Shown here in pieces: positions 7,903 to 16,894 of a stretch of DNA of 45,974 bases. Positions within the stretch are counted from its first letter, which is position 1. Each line of letters begins with the position of its first letter. Below the pieces are notes generated by a model. The model was not told where the DNA came from. It saw nothing but the letters and a program-made list of their open reading frames with translations, and did not search any database. This DNA is from Streptomyces sp. SID3212 (lineage in GTDB: Bacteria > Actinomycetota > Actinomycetes > Streptomycetales > Streptomycetaceae), in contig NZ_WWJY01001052.1 in assembly GCF_009865405.1 (NCBI RefSeq), positions 1-45,974 of the forward strand. Direction: 5' to 3'. Both the position numbers and the translations under genes were made by a program.

Positions 7903-8997
7903 GTGACTGTGATCGCGACTGAAGGTCTGAGCAAAAGGTTCCCTCGGGTAACCGCGCTTGACCGGCTCTCCCTGGACATCGGACCCGGCGTGACCGGCCT
8001 GGTGGGCGCCAACGGAGCCGGCAAGTCCACCATGATCAAGATCCTGCTGGGTCTGTCCCCCGCCACGGAAGGCCGGGCCGCGGTGCTCGGGCTCGACGTC
8101 GCCACCAGTGGCGCCGCCATCCGGGAGCGCGTCGGGTACATGCCCGAGCACGACTGCCTGCCACCGGACGTCTCGGCCACCGAGTTCGTCGTCCACATGG
8201 CGCGCATGTCCGGACTCCCCCCGACGGCGGCCCGCGAGCGCACGGCGGACACGCTGCGCCATGTCGGCCTCTACGAGGAGCGGTACCGCCCCATCGGCGG
8301 CTACTCGACCGGCATGAAGCAGCGCGTCAAGCTCGCGCAGGCCTTGGTCCACGACCCCCAACTCGTCCTCCTGGACGAGCCCACCAACGGCCTCGACCCG
8401 GTCGGCCGGGACGAGATGCTCGGCCTGATCCGCCGGGTCTACAGCGACTTCGGCATCTCCGTCCTGGTGACCTCGCACCTCCTGGGCGAGCTCGAACGCA
8501 CCTGTGACCACGTGGTCGTCATCGACGGCGGGAAGCTGCTGCGCTCCAGCTCCACCAGCGACTTCACCCAGATCACCACGACCCTCGCCGTCGAGGTCAC
8601 CGACACGGACACCCACCCCGACGGCACGCGGACCCTCCGCGAGCACCTCACCTCGGCGGGGCTGACGCTCCACGCGGGCATGGAGGAGGGGCTGCCCGGG
8701 GCCGGGCACATCCTGCTGATCGAGGCCGCGGGGGAGGAGACGTACGACGTCGTCCGCGACACCGTCGCCGAACTCGGGCTCGGCCTCGTACGGATGGAAC
8801 AGCGCCGCCACCACATCGCGGAGGTCTTCCGCCCCCAGGCTTCCGGAACAGCGGACCCCGCTGGGACGGACCCCGCCGGGACGGACCCGGCCGGGACTCA
8901 ACCTGCCGCACACGCGGGAGCCACCGTTCCCGCGACAGCCGCCACCGCCGACGAGCAGTACGCACTCCAGAAGGGAGGAGACGGAGATGAGCGCTGA
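7903..8997 (+). CDS. ABC transporter ATP-binding protein (exporter type)
   Basis: A 364-residue ATPase starting at GTG 7903 (MTVIATEGLSKRFP), which fits the normal beginning of an ABC domain; the frame is open further upstream without family sequence. Walker A is GANGAGKST (about residues 35-43), the signature is YSTGMKQRVKLAQAL, Walker B is LVLLDEPTNGLDP, and the switch His lies in VTSHLLGEL. It is of the ABC-2 (NatA/CcmA-like) exporter class. The last 55 residues are a low-complexity tail with a DPAGT repeat. It is followed with an 11-base overlap by its likely permease, so it is the first gene of a four-gene export operon. Confidence 0.92.
   Translation: MTVIATEGLSKRFPRVTALDRLSLDIGPGVTGLVGANGAGKSTMIKILLGLSPATEGRAAVLGLDVATSGAAIRERVGYMPEHDCLPPDVSATEFVVHMARMSGLPPTAARERTADTLRHVGLYEERYRPIGGYSTGMKQRVKLAQALVHDPQLVLLDEPTNGLDPVGRDEMLGLIRRVYSDFGISVLVTSHLLGELERTCDHVVVIDGGKLLRSSSTSDFTQITTTLAVEVTDTDTHPDGTRTLREHLTSAGLTLHAGMEEGLPGAGHILLIEAAGEETYDVVRDTVAELGLGLVRMEQRRHHIAEVFRPQASGTADPAGTDPAGTDPAGTQPAAHAGATVPATAATADEQYALQKGGDGDER
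8854..8898 (+). repeat. 15-bp tandem repeat (3 units) in the ABC ATPase tail
   Basis: Three units of 15 bp (8854-8868, 8869-8883, 8884-8898), consensus GACCCCGCCGGGACG, encoding three DPAGT pentapeptides just before the C-terminus of the ATPase. The unit is five codons long, like those at 6715, 26911 and 43165. Confidence 0.85.
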
Positions 8998-9904
8998 GAC
9001 CGAAGCCCCCGCCGGCACCCCCCTGGGGGCCGACACCACCCGTATCCACAACATCGGCTACCGCAACTACGAAGGCGCCCGGCTGGGCCGCGCGTACGCC
9101 CGCCGCTCCCTCTACTCGCAGTCCCTGCGGGGCTCGTACGGCCTCGGTCGCTCGGCCAAGTCCAAGGTCCTGCCCATGATCCTCTTCGCGGTGATGTGCC
9201 TGCCCGCCGGGATCATCGTGGCGGTCGCCATCGCGACCAACCTGAAGAGCCTGCCGCTCGACTACACACGCTACGCGATCTTCACCCAGGCCGTCATCGG
9301 CCTCTACCTCGCGTCGCAGGCCCCCCAGTCCGTCTCCCGCGACCTGCGGTTCAAGACGGTCCCCCTTTACTTCTCACGCCCCATCGAGCGCGTGGACTAC
9401 GTCCTCGCCAAGTACGGCGCGATGTCCTCGGCGCTCTTCGTCCTGACCGCGTCGCCGCTCGTCATCCTCTACGCGGGTTCCCTGCTCGCGAAGATGGACT
9501 TCGCCGACCAGACCAAGGGATTCGGACAGGGGCTGGTATCGGTGGCGCTGCTCTCCCTCCTCTTCGGCGGACTCGGCCTGGTGATGGCCGCGTTCACCCC
9601 GCGCCGCGGGTTCGGCGTCGCCGCCGTGATCGCGACCCTGACCATCACGTACGGCGCCGTCAGCACGGTCCAGGGCATCGCCGTCGGGACGGGCTCGGAC
9701 GGCGCGGCCAAGTGGCTCGGCCTCTTCTCGCCGGTCACACTCATCGACGGCGTACAGACCGCGTTCCTGGGCGCCTCCTCCAGCTTCCCCGGCGGCGTGG
9801 GCCCCTCGGCCGGCCTCGGCGTGCTCTACCTGCTGGTCGTCCTCGCGCTCATCGCCGGCTCGTACGCCGTCCTCATGCGCCGTTACCGGAAGGTCGGGCT
9901 GTGA
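8987..9904 (+). CDS. ABC-2 type transporter permease
   Basis: A 305-residue membrane protein with a strong ribosome site (AAGGGAGGAG) before ATG 8987, inside the end of the ATPase gene. After a hydrophilic N-terminus (IHNIGYRNYEGARLG) there are about six membrane segments, among them VLPMILFAVMCLPAGIIVAV, IFTQAVIGLYLAS, ALFVLTASPLVILYAG, VSVALLSLLFGGLGLVMAAF, AAVIATLTITYGAVST and GLGVLYLLVVLALIAGSYAV. This fits an ABC-2 permease that pairs with the ATPase in front of it or with the next one. Its stop overlaps the next ATPase start (GTGA at 9901-9904). Confidence 0.9.
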   Translation: MSAETEAPAGTPLGADTTRIHNIGYRNYEGARLGRAYARRSLYSQSLRGSYGLGRSAKSKVLPMILFAVMCLPAGIIVAVAIATNLKSLPLDYTRYAIFTQAVIGLYLASQAPQSVSRDLRFKTVPLYFSRPIERVDYVLAKYGAMSSALFVLTASPLVILYAGSLLAKMDFADQTKGFGQGLVSVALLSLLFGGLGLVMAAFTPRRGFGVAAVIATLTITYGAVSTVQGIAVGTGSDGAAKWLGLFSPVTLIDGVQTAFLGASSSFPGGVGPSAGLGVLYLLVVLALIAGSYAVLMRRYRKVGL

Positions 9905-10812
9905 CCACCATCAACATCGAGCACGCCTCCCGCTGGTTCGGGAACGTGGTCGCCGTCAACGACGTGACCATGACCGTCGGCCCCGGCGTGACCGGACTGC
10001 TCGGCCCCAACGGCGCCGGGAAGTCCACCCTCATCAACATGATGGGTGGTTTCCTCGCCCCCTCCACGGGAACGGTCACGCTCGACGGAGCGCCGATCTG
10101 GCGCAACGAGTCCGTGTACCGGCAGATCGGGATCGTGCCCGAGCGCGAGGCGATGTACGACTTCCTCACCGGCCTCGAATTTGTCGTCGCCAACGCCGAA
10201 CTGCACGGCCTGGGCGCGAAAGCCGCCCACACCGCGCTCGCCACGGTCGAGATGGAGTACGCGCAGGACCGCAAGATCGCGACGTACAGCAAGGGCATGC
10301 GCCAGCGCGTGAAAATGGCGTCCGCGCTGGTCCACGACCCGTCGGTGCTGCTGCTCGACGAGCCGTTCAACGGCATGGACCCGCGCCAGCGCATGCAGCT
10401 CATGGATCTGCTGCGGCGTATGGGCGCCACCGGCCGTACCGTCCTCTTCTCCTCCCACATCCTCGAAGAGGTCGAGCAACTCGCCTCGCACATCGAGGTG
10501 ATCGTGGCGGGACGGCACGCCGCGAGCGGTGACTTCCGCAAGATCCGCCGGCTGATGACCGACCGGCCGCACCGCTATCTCGTACGGTCCAGCGACGACC
10601 GCGCGCTCGCCGCCGCGCTGATCTCCGACCCGTCGACGGCCGGCATCGAGGTGGACCTCGCCGAGGGCGCGCTGCGCATCCAGGCGGTCGACTTCAGCCG
10701 CTTCACCGCACTGCTGCCGCGGGTCGCCCGTGAGCACTCCATCCGGCTGCTCACGGTCTCGCCCTCGGACGAATCCCTCGAGTCGGTCTTCTCCTACCTC
10801 GTAACGGCCTGA
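9901..10812 (+). CDS. ABC transporter ATP-binding protein (second of the operon)
   Basis: A 303-residue ATPase starting with GTG in a 4-base overlap with the permease stop. Walker A is GPNGAGKST, the signature is YSKGMRQRVKMASAL, Walker B is VLLLDEPFNGMDP, and the switch region is LFSSHILEEVEQL. The C-terminal part (ESLESVFSYLVTA) ends as in other ABC-2 ATPases. It is clearly related to the first ATPase of the operon, so the operon probably arose by duplication of an ATPase-permease pair and could work as a heteromeric exporter. The substrate is not shown by the sequence; no lantibiotic, antibiotic or drug-resistance gene is adjacent. Confidence 0.92.
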   Translation: MTTINIEHASRWFGNVVAVNDVTMTVGPGVTGLLGPNGAGKSTLINMMGGFLAPSTGTVTLDGAPIWRNESVYRQIGIVPEREAMYDFLTGLEFVVANAELHGLGAKAAHTALATVEMEYAQDRKIATYSKGMRQRVKMASALVHDPSVLLLDEPFNGMDPRQRMQLMDLLRRMGATGRTVLFSSHILEEVEQLASHIEVIVAGRHAASGDFRKIRRLMTDRPHRYLVRSSDDRALAAALISDPSTAGIEVDLAEGALRIQAVDFSRFTALLPRVAREHSIRLLTVSPSDESLESVFSYLVTA

Positions 10813-10837
10813 GCGCCCAGAAAGGAGCTGTGACGTC

Positions 10838-11557
10838 ATGTACGACCCCACAGTCGCCCGGCTCACCTACCGGGCCCTGCTCGGCCGGCGCCGGGCCGCG
10901 ATCCTCTTCGTCCTGCCCGCCCTGCTGATCGTCATCGCGATCGCCGTCCGCGCCTTCAGCGGTGCGGACGACCAGGTCGCGTCGGACGTGCTGGGCGGCT
11001 TCGCCATCGCCACGATGGTGCCGCTGATCGGCGTCATCGCGGGTACGGGAGCGATCGGCCCGGAGATCGACGACGGCTCGATCGTCTACCTGCTGGCCAA
11101 GCCGCTCAAGCGGCCCACGATCATCTTCACCAAGCTGATCGTGGCGATCGCCGTGACCATGGCCTTCTCCGCCGTCCCCACGTTCATCGCGGGCTACATC
11201 CTGAACGGCAACGGCCAGCAGATCGCCGTCGCCTACACCGTGGCCGCGCTCGTCGCGTCGATCGCGTACAGCGCGCTGTTCCTGCTGCTCGGTACGGTCA
11301 GCCGGCACGCGGTGGTGATCGGCCTGGTCTACGCGCTGGTCTGGGAGACCCTCTTCGGCAGCCTCGTGGCGGGCGCCCGCACGCTGAGCGTCCAGCAGTG
11401 GGCGCTGGCACTCGCGCAGAAGATCGGCGGCGACGGCATCATCACCTCGGACGTGACACTGCCGACGGCGGTGGCGCTCCTGGCGGTCGTCACGGTGGCC
11501 GCGACCTGGTACGCGGGTCAGAAGCTCCGGACGCTGACGCTGGCGGGCGACGAATAG
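10838..11557 (+). CDS. ABC-2 type transporter permease (second of the operon)
   Basis: A 239-residue membrane protein beginning with ATG 10838, preceded by AGAAAGGAGCTG as ribosome site. About six membrane spans are visible: AAILFVLPALLIVIAIAV, IATMVPLIGVIAGTGAIG, LIVAIAVTMAFSAVPTFIAG, AVAYTVAALVASIAYSALFL, HAVVIGLVYALVWETLFGS and the last one near AVALLAVVTVAATW. The motif EIDDGSIVYLLAKPLKR on the first cytoplasmic loop is typical of ABC-2 permeases. It is the last gene of the exporter operon; a terminator-like hairpin follows after 55 bases. Confidence 0.9.
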   Translation: MYDPTVARLTYRALLGRRRAAILFVLPALLIVIAIAVRAFSGADDQVASDVLGGFAIATMVPLIGVIAGTGAIGPEIDDGSIVYLLAKPLKRPTIIFTKLIVAIAVTMAFSAVPTFIAGYILNGNGQQIAVAYTVAALVASIAYSALFLLLGTVSRHAVVIGLVYALVWETLFGSLVAGARTLSVQQWALALAQKIGGDGIITSDVTLPTAVALLAVVTVAATWYAGQKLRTLTLAGDE

Positions 11558-11612
11558 CCGAAGCGGACGACCCGAATCAGACGACTCGAATCGAGCGGAC
11601 CGCCGCGTGTGA

Positions 11613-11643
11613 CGCAACCCCTGCCCGATAGGCGGGGGTTGCG
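11613..11643 (+). terminator. Hairpin terminator after the ABC operon
   Basis: The arms CGCAACCCCTGCC and GGCGGGGGTTGCG pair around a CGATA loop, with a strong GC stem and no long U tract, as is usual in Streptomyces. It lies 56 bases after the last permease gene. Confidence 0.7.
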
Positions 11644-11852
11644 GCGTAACTGTACGCTTATCGGCTCGTTGTCCAGGTTGCGTGGAGGCAACTGGAGTTC
11701 GTGACGTCGAGCGTTCGTGAATCTGAGGATTGCCGGTGAAGGGTCGACAGCCCCGCCGGTCATTGAGTGAGTAGCACCGTGAGCCGACCTCCGCCCCTGA
11801 AGCCCGGGGAGAGGGCCGACCATCATCGGTTTCACGAACGGAAGGCATCTCC

Positions 11853-12545
11853 ATGCCATCGGAAGTCGCCTTGCTCGAATCGCGCACCATGCGCGCCGAG
11901 CACCTGGGGCGGGTCGACGCCCTCGACAAGGTCAAGGCCCTTGTCATGCTCCCGGATGGAATTCACATCCGCACAGAGGACGCGTCCCGGTACTTCGAAG
12001 TATCCACAGACGTCATCAGGCAGTTGACGGCACGGCACCGGGCGGAGCTGACCGAGAACGGGATGCGCGTGCTTCGAGGCTCTGACCTGCGAAGCTTTCA
12101 TAGTGACAACATGTCACTCTCATCGGGGGGTGGCGGAAGTTATCCACAGAGGCGCTCCAGCCTGACCCTCTACAGCCGCCGTTCCGTCCTCAACATCGCG
12201 ATGCTGCTTCGCGACAGCGACATCGCCCGGTGCGTCCGTACGTACCTCCTCGACGCCGAAGAGGGCTGGCGCGAGGGGTACGTGTCCCTGGACCGGCGCC
12301 TCACCAACGTCGAGGCCTGCCTCGGCGGAGTCGGCGTCGCCCTCCAGGAACTGGGTCCCGTCCTGAACCGGATGTCCATCCGGCTCGACAACCTGGACCG
12401 GCGACTGGACGCCACCAACAAGGTGGTGGCGGCGATGAGCCACCGGCTGTGCGCCATGTCCGACGACATCAAGCGCATCGACGGCAGGGTGGACGACGTC
12501 GTGCACGAGCTGAGGGATCTGCGCCGCGGCCGTAGGCGCCGCTGA
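11853..12545 (+). CDS. Antirepressor-like DNA-binding protein with C-terminal coiled coil
   Basis: A 230-residue protein with GGAAGG before ATG 11853. Residues about 30-70 (GIHIRTEDASRYFEVSTDVI, RQLTARHRAELTENGMRVLRG) resemble the ORF6N/Rha-type DNA-binding domain of phage antirepressors. Residues about 105-135 (LTLYSRRSVLNIAMLLRDSD, IARCVRTYLLDAEE) match the second motif common in BRO/KilA-N-like regulators. The C-terminal 70 residues form a heptad-rich coiled coil (LDNLDRRLDATNKVVAAMSH) and end with RRGRRRR. It is probably a transcription regulator derived from a phage-type protein, but it is found in many streptomycetes, so it may be domesticated. A TTATCCACA DnaA-box-like sequence lies inside the gene at 12140-12148. 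Confidence 0.7.
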   Translation: MPSEVALLESRTMRAEHLGRVDALDKVKALVMLPDGIHIRTEDASRYFEVSTDVIRQLTARHRAELTENGMRVLRGSDLRSFHSDNMSLSSGGGGSYPQRRSSLTLYSRRSVLNIAMLLRDSDIARCVRTYLLDAEEGWREGYVSLDRRLTNVEACLGGVGVALQELGPVLNRMSIRLDNLDRRLDATNKVVAAMSHRLCAMSDDIKRIDGRVDDVVHELRDLRRGRRRR

Positions 12546-12555
12546 TCCGGTAGGA

Positions 12556-12611
12556 GGCCCGTGCCTGTCCGTCCGGGCGGACGTCCGTCCCTCGGGCGGC
12601 AGGCACGGGCC
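12556..12611 (+). terminator. Long hairpin after the antirepressor-like gene
   Basis: Perfect 12-bp arms GGCCCGTGCCTG (12556-12567) and CAGGCACGGGCC (12600-12611) enclose a further GC-rich hairpin. It starts 11 bases after the stop codon at 12545, as expected for a terminator. Confidence 0.75.
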
Positions 12612-12893
12612 GCCGTACCGTACGTACCGCTCACCGCGTCGCGTACCGCGTGCTTCGTGCCGCCCGTAATTCGGTGGCGTCGAACCGGCCTACCGGGCAC
12701 AGTGGTCGGTGTTGGAGCACCACCACAGGACCGGGAGAGGAGCGCGGCGATGACGGGGAGTTGCAGTCCGTCGAGTTCCCACCAGGGCAGCGTCGCGCAG
12801 GCTCCGGAGTAGCCATCATCTGCTCCGCGTAGCCGCCGACACACCGCCCGGGGCGGCCGCTTCGAGCGCGCACACGCGCGGGCCGCCCTTCCC
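12612..12893. other. Spacer before tRNA-Ser(GCT), no gene recognised
   Basis: The gap from 12546 to 12893 has no ORF with family features. A 20-codon reading frame at 12750-12812 starts after GAGAGGAG, which looks like a ribosome site, but its peptide (Ser-rich, no hydrophobic segment) is not recognisable. The rest probably carries the tRNA promoter. Confidence 0.4.
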
Positions 12894-12982
<89 letters not shown>

Positions 12983-13035
12983 CGCAAGGGCCAGGAAAGC
13001 CATGCACCCACAAGGCACCCCGGACCTACGAAGTC

Positions 13036-13917
13036 TCAGCCCTGAAGCAGCAGCTTCTCCAGCACCACCGCGATGCCGTCGTCCTCGTTCGACGCCGTGA
13101 CCTCGTCGGCCACGGCCTTCAACTCCTGGTGCGCGTTGGCCATCGCCACGCCGTGCCGCGCCCAGCCGAACATCGGGATGTCGTTCGGCATGTCTCCGAA
13201 CGCGATCGTGTCCGCCGCCTTCACGCCCAGCCGGCGCGCCGCCAGCGATAGCCCTGTGGCCTTGCTCAGCCCCAGCGGCAGGATCTCCACCACACCGGCG
13301 CCCGCCATCACCACCGCGACCATGTCACCGACCGCCGCCCGCGCGACCCGCGTCAACTCGTCGTCGTCCAGGACGGGATGCTGGATGTACACCTTGTTCA
13401 GCGGCGCCGAGAACATCCTCACCGGATCGTCCTCGGACACCGATGCGAGCGGCCCCTCGTGCACCCGGTAGCCGGGGCCGAACAGCACCTCGCCGTCCAG
13501 GCCGTCCTGGCTCACGGCCAGCGCCAGCGGGCCGACCTCCGCCTCGATCTTGGCCAGCGCCGCTCCGGCCACCTGCCGGTCCAGCGTCACCGACGTCAAC
13601 AGCCTGTGCTCACCCGCGTGATAGACCTGCGCGCCCTGACCGCACACCGCCAGACCGTCGTACCCGAGGTCGTCGAGGATGCGCCGGGTCCACGGTACGG
13701 CGCGCCCCGTCACGATGATGTGAGCGGCGCCCGCCGCGGTCACTGCGGCGAGCGCTTCACGGGTGCGGGGGGAGACTGTGGAATCCTCACGCAGCAGCGT
13801 GCCGTCGAGGTCGGTCGCCACAAGCTTGTACGGGAACGGCGCCCCCGTACCGGCGGAGTCGCCGGCCGAGGAGGCCGAAGAAGCCGAGGAAGCCGAAGCG
13901 GCGGCGGCGTCGCTCAC
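13036..13917 (-). CDS. HAD-superfamily (Cof-type) phosphatase
   Basis: A 293-residue protein whose GTG start overlaps the stop of serS (GTGA at 13914-13917), so both are made from one mRNA. The N-terminus is a low-complexity Ala/Ser stretch from a 9-bp-like repeat. HAD motif I is [10 protein letters not shown] (the nucleophile and acid Asp pair), motif II is the Thr in HIIVTGR, the motif III Lys is in [10 protein letters not shown], and motif IV is [12 protein letters not shown]. The large insert between motifs II and III is the Cof-type C2 cap. Cof-type HADs dephosphorylate sugar phosphates and cofactors such as FMN; the substrate here is not readable. Coupling to serS is common in streptomycetes. 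Confidence 0.9.
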   Translation of the reverse strand: MSDAAAASASSASSASSAGDSAGTGAPFPYKLVATDLDGTLLREDSTVSPRTREALAAVTAAGAAHIIVTGRAVPWTRRILDDLGYDGLAVCGQGAQVYHAGEHRLLTSVTLDRQVAGAALAKIEAEVGPLALAVSQDGLDGEVLFGPGYRVHEGPLASVSEDDPVRMFSAPLNKVYIQHPVLDDDELTRVARAAVGDMVAVVMAGAGVVEILPLGLSKATGLSLAARRLGVKAADTIAFGDMPNDIPMFGWARHGVAMANAHQELKAVADEVTASNEDDGIAVVLEKLLLQG

Positions 13918-15191
13918 TTGGCGATCGGCTCCAGGACCTCACGCCCGCCCAGGTACGGACGGAGCACCTCGGGCACCCACACGGAACCGTCCGCCTGCTG
14001 GTGGTTCTCCAGCAGCGCCACGATCGTGCGCGGTACGGCGCACAGCGTGCCGTTCAGCGTCGACAGCGGCTTGACCTGCTTGCCGTCCCGCATCCGGATG
14101 GACAGCCGGCGGGCCTGGAAGCCGTCACAGTTGGACGCCGACGTCAACTCGCGGTACTTGCCCTGCGTCGGGATCCACGCCTCGCAGTCGAACTTCCGCG
14201 AAGCGGAGGCACCCAGATCACCCGAGGCCACGTCGATCACCTGGAACGGCAGTCCGAGAGCGCTCAGCCACTGCTTCTCCCAGTCCAGCAGCCGCTGGTG
14301 CTCGGCCTCCGCCTCCGCCGGGTCGACGTACGAGAACATCTCGACCTTGTCGAACTGGTGGACCCGGAAGATGCCCCGCGTGTCCTTGCCGTACGTCCCC
14401 GCCTCGCGGCGGAAGCACGGCGAGAAGCCCGCGTAGCGCAGCGGCAGCTTGCCGGCCTCGATGATCTCGTCCATGTGGTACGCGGCGAGCGGGACCTCCG
14501 ACGTACCGACCAGGTAGTAGTCGTCCTTCTCCAGGTGGTACACGTTCTCCGCGGCCTGGCCGAGGAAGCCCGTGCCCTCCATCGCGCGCGGGCGGACCAG
14601 CGCGGGTGTGAGCATCGGGACGAGGCCGGCCTCGGTGGCCTGGGCGATCGACGCGTTCACCAGCGCGAGCTCCAGCAGCGCGCCGATCCCCGTCAGGTAG
14701 TAGAAGCGCGAGCCGGACACCTTGGCGCCCCGCTCGACGTCGATGGCGCCCAGCGACTCGCCCAGCTCCAGGTGGTCCTTGGGCTCGAAGCCCTCCGCGG
14801 CGAAGTCGCGGATCGTGCCGTGCGTCTCCAGGACGACGAAGTCCTCCTCGCCGCCCACCGGGACGTCGGGGTGCACCACGTTGCCCAGCTGGAGCAGCAG
14901 CCGCTTGGCCTCGTCGTCGGCCTCGTGCTGCGCGACGTCGGCCGCCTTGACGTCGGACTTGAGCTGCTCGGCCTTCCTGAGCAGCTCGGCCTTCTCCTCG
15001 GGCGAGGCCTTGGGGATCAGCTTGCCGAGCGACTTCTGCTCGGAGCGCAGCTCGTCGAAGCGGAGGCCGGACGACCTGCGCCGCTCATCGGCGGAGAGCA
15101 GGGCGTCGACGAGCGCGACGTCCTCTCCACGGGCGCGCTGGGAGGCGCGGACACGGTCGGGGTCCTCACGGAGCAGGCGAAGGTCAATCAC
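13914..15191 (-). CDS. serS: Seryl-tRNA synthetase
   Basis: A 425-residue class II synthetase of full length, starting with GTG ([20 protein letters not shown]). Residues about 30-110 are the antiparallel coiled-coil arm that binds the long variable arm of tRNA-Ser. The catalytic core shows [11 protein letters not shown] (motif 2 region entry), the motif 2 segment [20 protein letters not shown], and motif 3 near [20 protein letters not shown]. It charges both tRNA-Ser genes in this window as well as others. Upstream lies a 677-base spacer, unusually long for a housekeeping gene, with DnaA-box-like sites. Confidence 0.97.
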   Translation of the reverse strand: MIDLRLLREDPDRVRASQRARGEDVALVDALLSADERRRSSGLRFDELRSEQKSLGKLIPKASPEEKAELLRKAEQLKSDVKAADVAQHEADDEAKRLLLQLGNVVHPDVPVGGEEDFVVLETHGTIRDFAAEGFEPKDHLELGESLGAIDVERGAKVSGSRFYYLTGIGALLELALVNASIAQATEAGLVPMLTPALVRPRAMEGTGFLGQAAENVYHLEKDDYYLVGTSEVPLAAYHMDEIIEAGKLPLRYAGFSPCFRREAGTYGKDTRGIFRVHQFDKVEMFSYVDPAEAEAEHQRLLDWEKQWLSALGLPFQVIDVASGDLGASASRKFDCEAWIPTQGKYRELTSASNCDGFQARRLSIRMRDGKQVKPLSTLNGTLCAVPRTIVALLENHQQADGSVWVPEVLRPYLGGREVLEPIAK

Positions 15192-15449
15192 CCCACAAGG
15201 CTACCGGTGCGCACCGACACCACCCCACTCGATATCGGCACGCGTGTCTCTTTGTCCTGCTTGCCGGAATTGTGCAAATTGGGAAAGTTGTGAAACGCGC
15301 GCATCCGTGAAGGAGAGGCTGACCCTGGAGGGTATTCGCCTCACGTCAATGAAAGTGATCCAATTCCCCGGAAAGGGGCAGTCGGGCCTCGCCGCCTTGA
15401 CTCACCGTCCTTGTGGGGAAGGGGACTTGGGGGCGGCGACCGCGTTGAG
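15192..15449. other. First part of the serS-pheA spacer
   Basis: This part holds no gene I can support. It includes an AT-richer stretch (15250-15300) about 60-110 bases upstream of serS that probably contains the serS promoter. Confidence 0.4.
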
Positions 15450-15768
15450 TTGTCCACAGTGGGCTGTGTGTTACCGGCAAAGTTATCCACAGGCTGTGTG
15501 GGAGTTCTGTGGATGGTGGAAGCGATCATTCCGGGGTCTGCGTGCGGGGCGAAGAATTCCCCGCTCAAACCCACTTCACACACTCATTCGGGTGGGAATG
15601 GCTCACTCTGACGAGTTGGTCGCTGGAATTGGGGTGACACGGGCGACCTGGCGCCCTGTGGACGGGAGTGGGGCGACTGGGGTGATTTGTCGACTGTGCC
15701 GGGTTGGGTTATCGACTTGTCCCCAGGTCGAGAAGCAAGCCTGTGGATAACTTTGGTCTGCATCCACA
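15450..15768. promoter_or_regulatory. DnaA-box cluster in the serS-pheA spacer
   Basis: Seven DnaA-box-like 9-mers lie in about 320 non-coding bases. Plus strand: TTGTCCACA (15450-15458, perfect), TTATCCACA (15483-15491), TTGTCCCCA (15717-15725) and GCATCCACA (15760-15768). Minus strand, read on plus as: TGTGGATGG (15508-15516), TGTGGACGG (15657-15665) and TGTGGATAA (15742-15750). They fall in two groups about 200 bases apart. In S. coelicolor a high-affinity DnaA-box cluster outside oriC (called D78, about 78 kb from oriC) limits replication initiation; from memory serS lies at about that distance, so this may be the equivalent site. Confidence 0.7.
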
Positions 15769-15868
15769 GGCTGGCAAGGATGCGCAGGCCCGAGACGTAC
15801 GCGTGCCGTGCGGAGGTGTACCGCGTGCACGTGCGCTGGGTTACGTGAGCCGGTCGCGGCCTCCGCGC

Positions 15869-16804
15869 TCAGGTCCGGCCGTCCTGGCTGCGCGCCAGCC
15901 AGTCCGCCGCCTCGATGAACTCGGCGTCCGAGGTGCCGGCCCGCAACTGCCCCGCGTCGGCCGCCGACACCCCCGCCCGGGGGTACGACCCCAGGAAGCG
16001 CACCTTGGGGCAGATCCGCTTGAGCCCCATCAGCGCCTCCCCCACCCGCCGGTCCGAAATGTGCCCCTCGGCGTCCACGGCGAAGCAGTAGTTACCGATG
16101 CCCGCGCCCGTCGGCCGCGACTGGATGAGCATCAGGTTGACCCCTCGTACCGCGAACTCCTGGAGCAGTTCGAGCAGTGCGCCGGGGCGGTCGTCGCCCA
16201 GCCAGATGACAACCGAGGTCTTGTCGGCCCCGGTGGGCGACGCGGGCCGCGCGGGCCGGCCCACGAGCACGAACCGGGTCTCGGCGTTCTCCGCGTCGTG
16301 GATCTCGGTGACCAGCGGCGTCAGCCCGTACGTCGCCGCCGCGAACTCACCGGCGAACGCCGCGTCGAACCGCCCCTCCTGCACCAGCCGCGCGCCGTCC
16401 GCGTTCGACGCCGCCGACTCCCAGAGCGCGTCCGGCAGATGGGTCCGCAGCCAGTTGCGCACCTGGGGCTGCGCGACCGGATGACCGGTCACCGTCTTCA
16501 CCGCGGAGAGCTCCGTGCCGGGCCGTACGAGCAGCGCGAAGGTGATCGGGAGCAGCACCTCGCGGTAGATCATCAGCGGTTCGCCGGAGGCGAGTTCGTC
16601 GAGCGTGGCGGTGACTCCGCCCTCGACCGAGTTCTCGATCGGTACGAGTGCGGCCGCGGCGTCCCCGTTCCGTACGGCGTCGAGGGCAGCCGGTACGGAC
16701 ACCATCGGGATCAGCTCGCGCGTGGCGGCTTCCGGGAGCGTGCGGAGGGCTGCCTCGGTGAAGGTGCCTTCGGGGCCGAGATACGTGTAGCGCGTGGCCG
16801 ACAT
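15869..16804 (-). CDS. pheA: Prephenate dehydratase
   Basis: A 311-residue monofunctional enzyme converting prephenate to phenylpyruvate for phenylalanine synthesis. The start MSATRYTYLGPEGTFTEAAL is the usual one. The catalytic periplasmic-binding-like domain (residues 1-180) shows PIENSVEGGVTATLDEL and VTGHPVAQPQVRNWL, and ends near the Thr-Arg-Phe triad (AETRFVLVGR). The ACT regulatory domain (about 190-275) contains PGALLELLQEFAVRGVNL and QSRPTGAGIGNYCF, the usual ESRP region with Gln instead of Glu; it binds Phe for feedback control. It lies 90 bases after the peroxidase gene on the same strand, but the DnaA-box spacer follows rather than another gene. Confidence 0.95.
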   Translation of the reverse strand: MSATRYTYLGPEGTFTEAALRTLPEAATRELIPMVSVPAALDAVRNGDAAAALVPIENSVEGGVTATLDELASGEPLMIYREVLLPITFALLVRPGTELSAVKTVTGHPVAQPQVRNWLRTHLPDALWESAASNADGARLVQEGRFDAAFAGEFAAATYGLTPLVTEIHDAENAETRFVLVGRPARPASPTGADKTSVVIWLGDDRPGALLELLQEFAVRGVNLMLIQSRPTGAGIGNYCFAVDAEGHISDRRVGEALMGLKRICPKVRFLGSYPRAGVSAADAGQLRAGTSDAEFIEAADWLARSQDGRT

Positions 16805-16894
16805 ACAGTCACCCTAATAGGCCGGTGGAGGTGCCCGCCCCGGGATCACGCCCCTGAGCGCTACCCGTACGGCGCCCAAGACTTGGGCCTGGGC

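Noticed and set aside
12750-12812. A 20-codon small gene after GAGAGGAG
   Set aside because: It is too short and unrecognisable to support without transcript or conservation data; noted only in the spacer entry.
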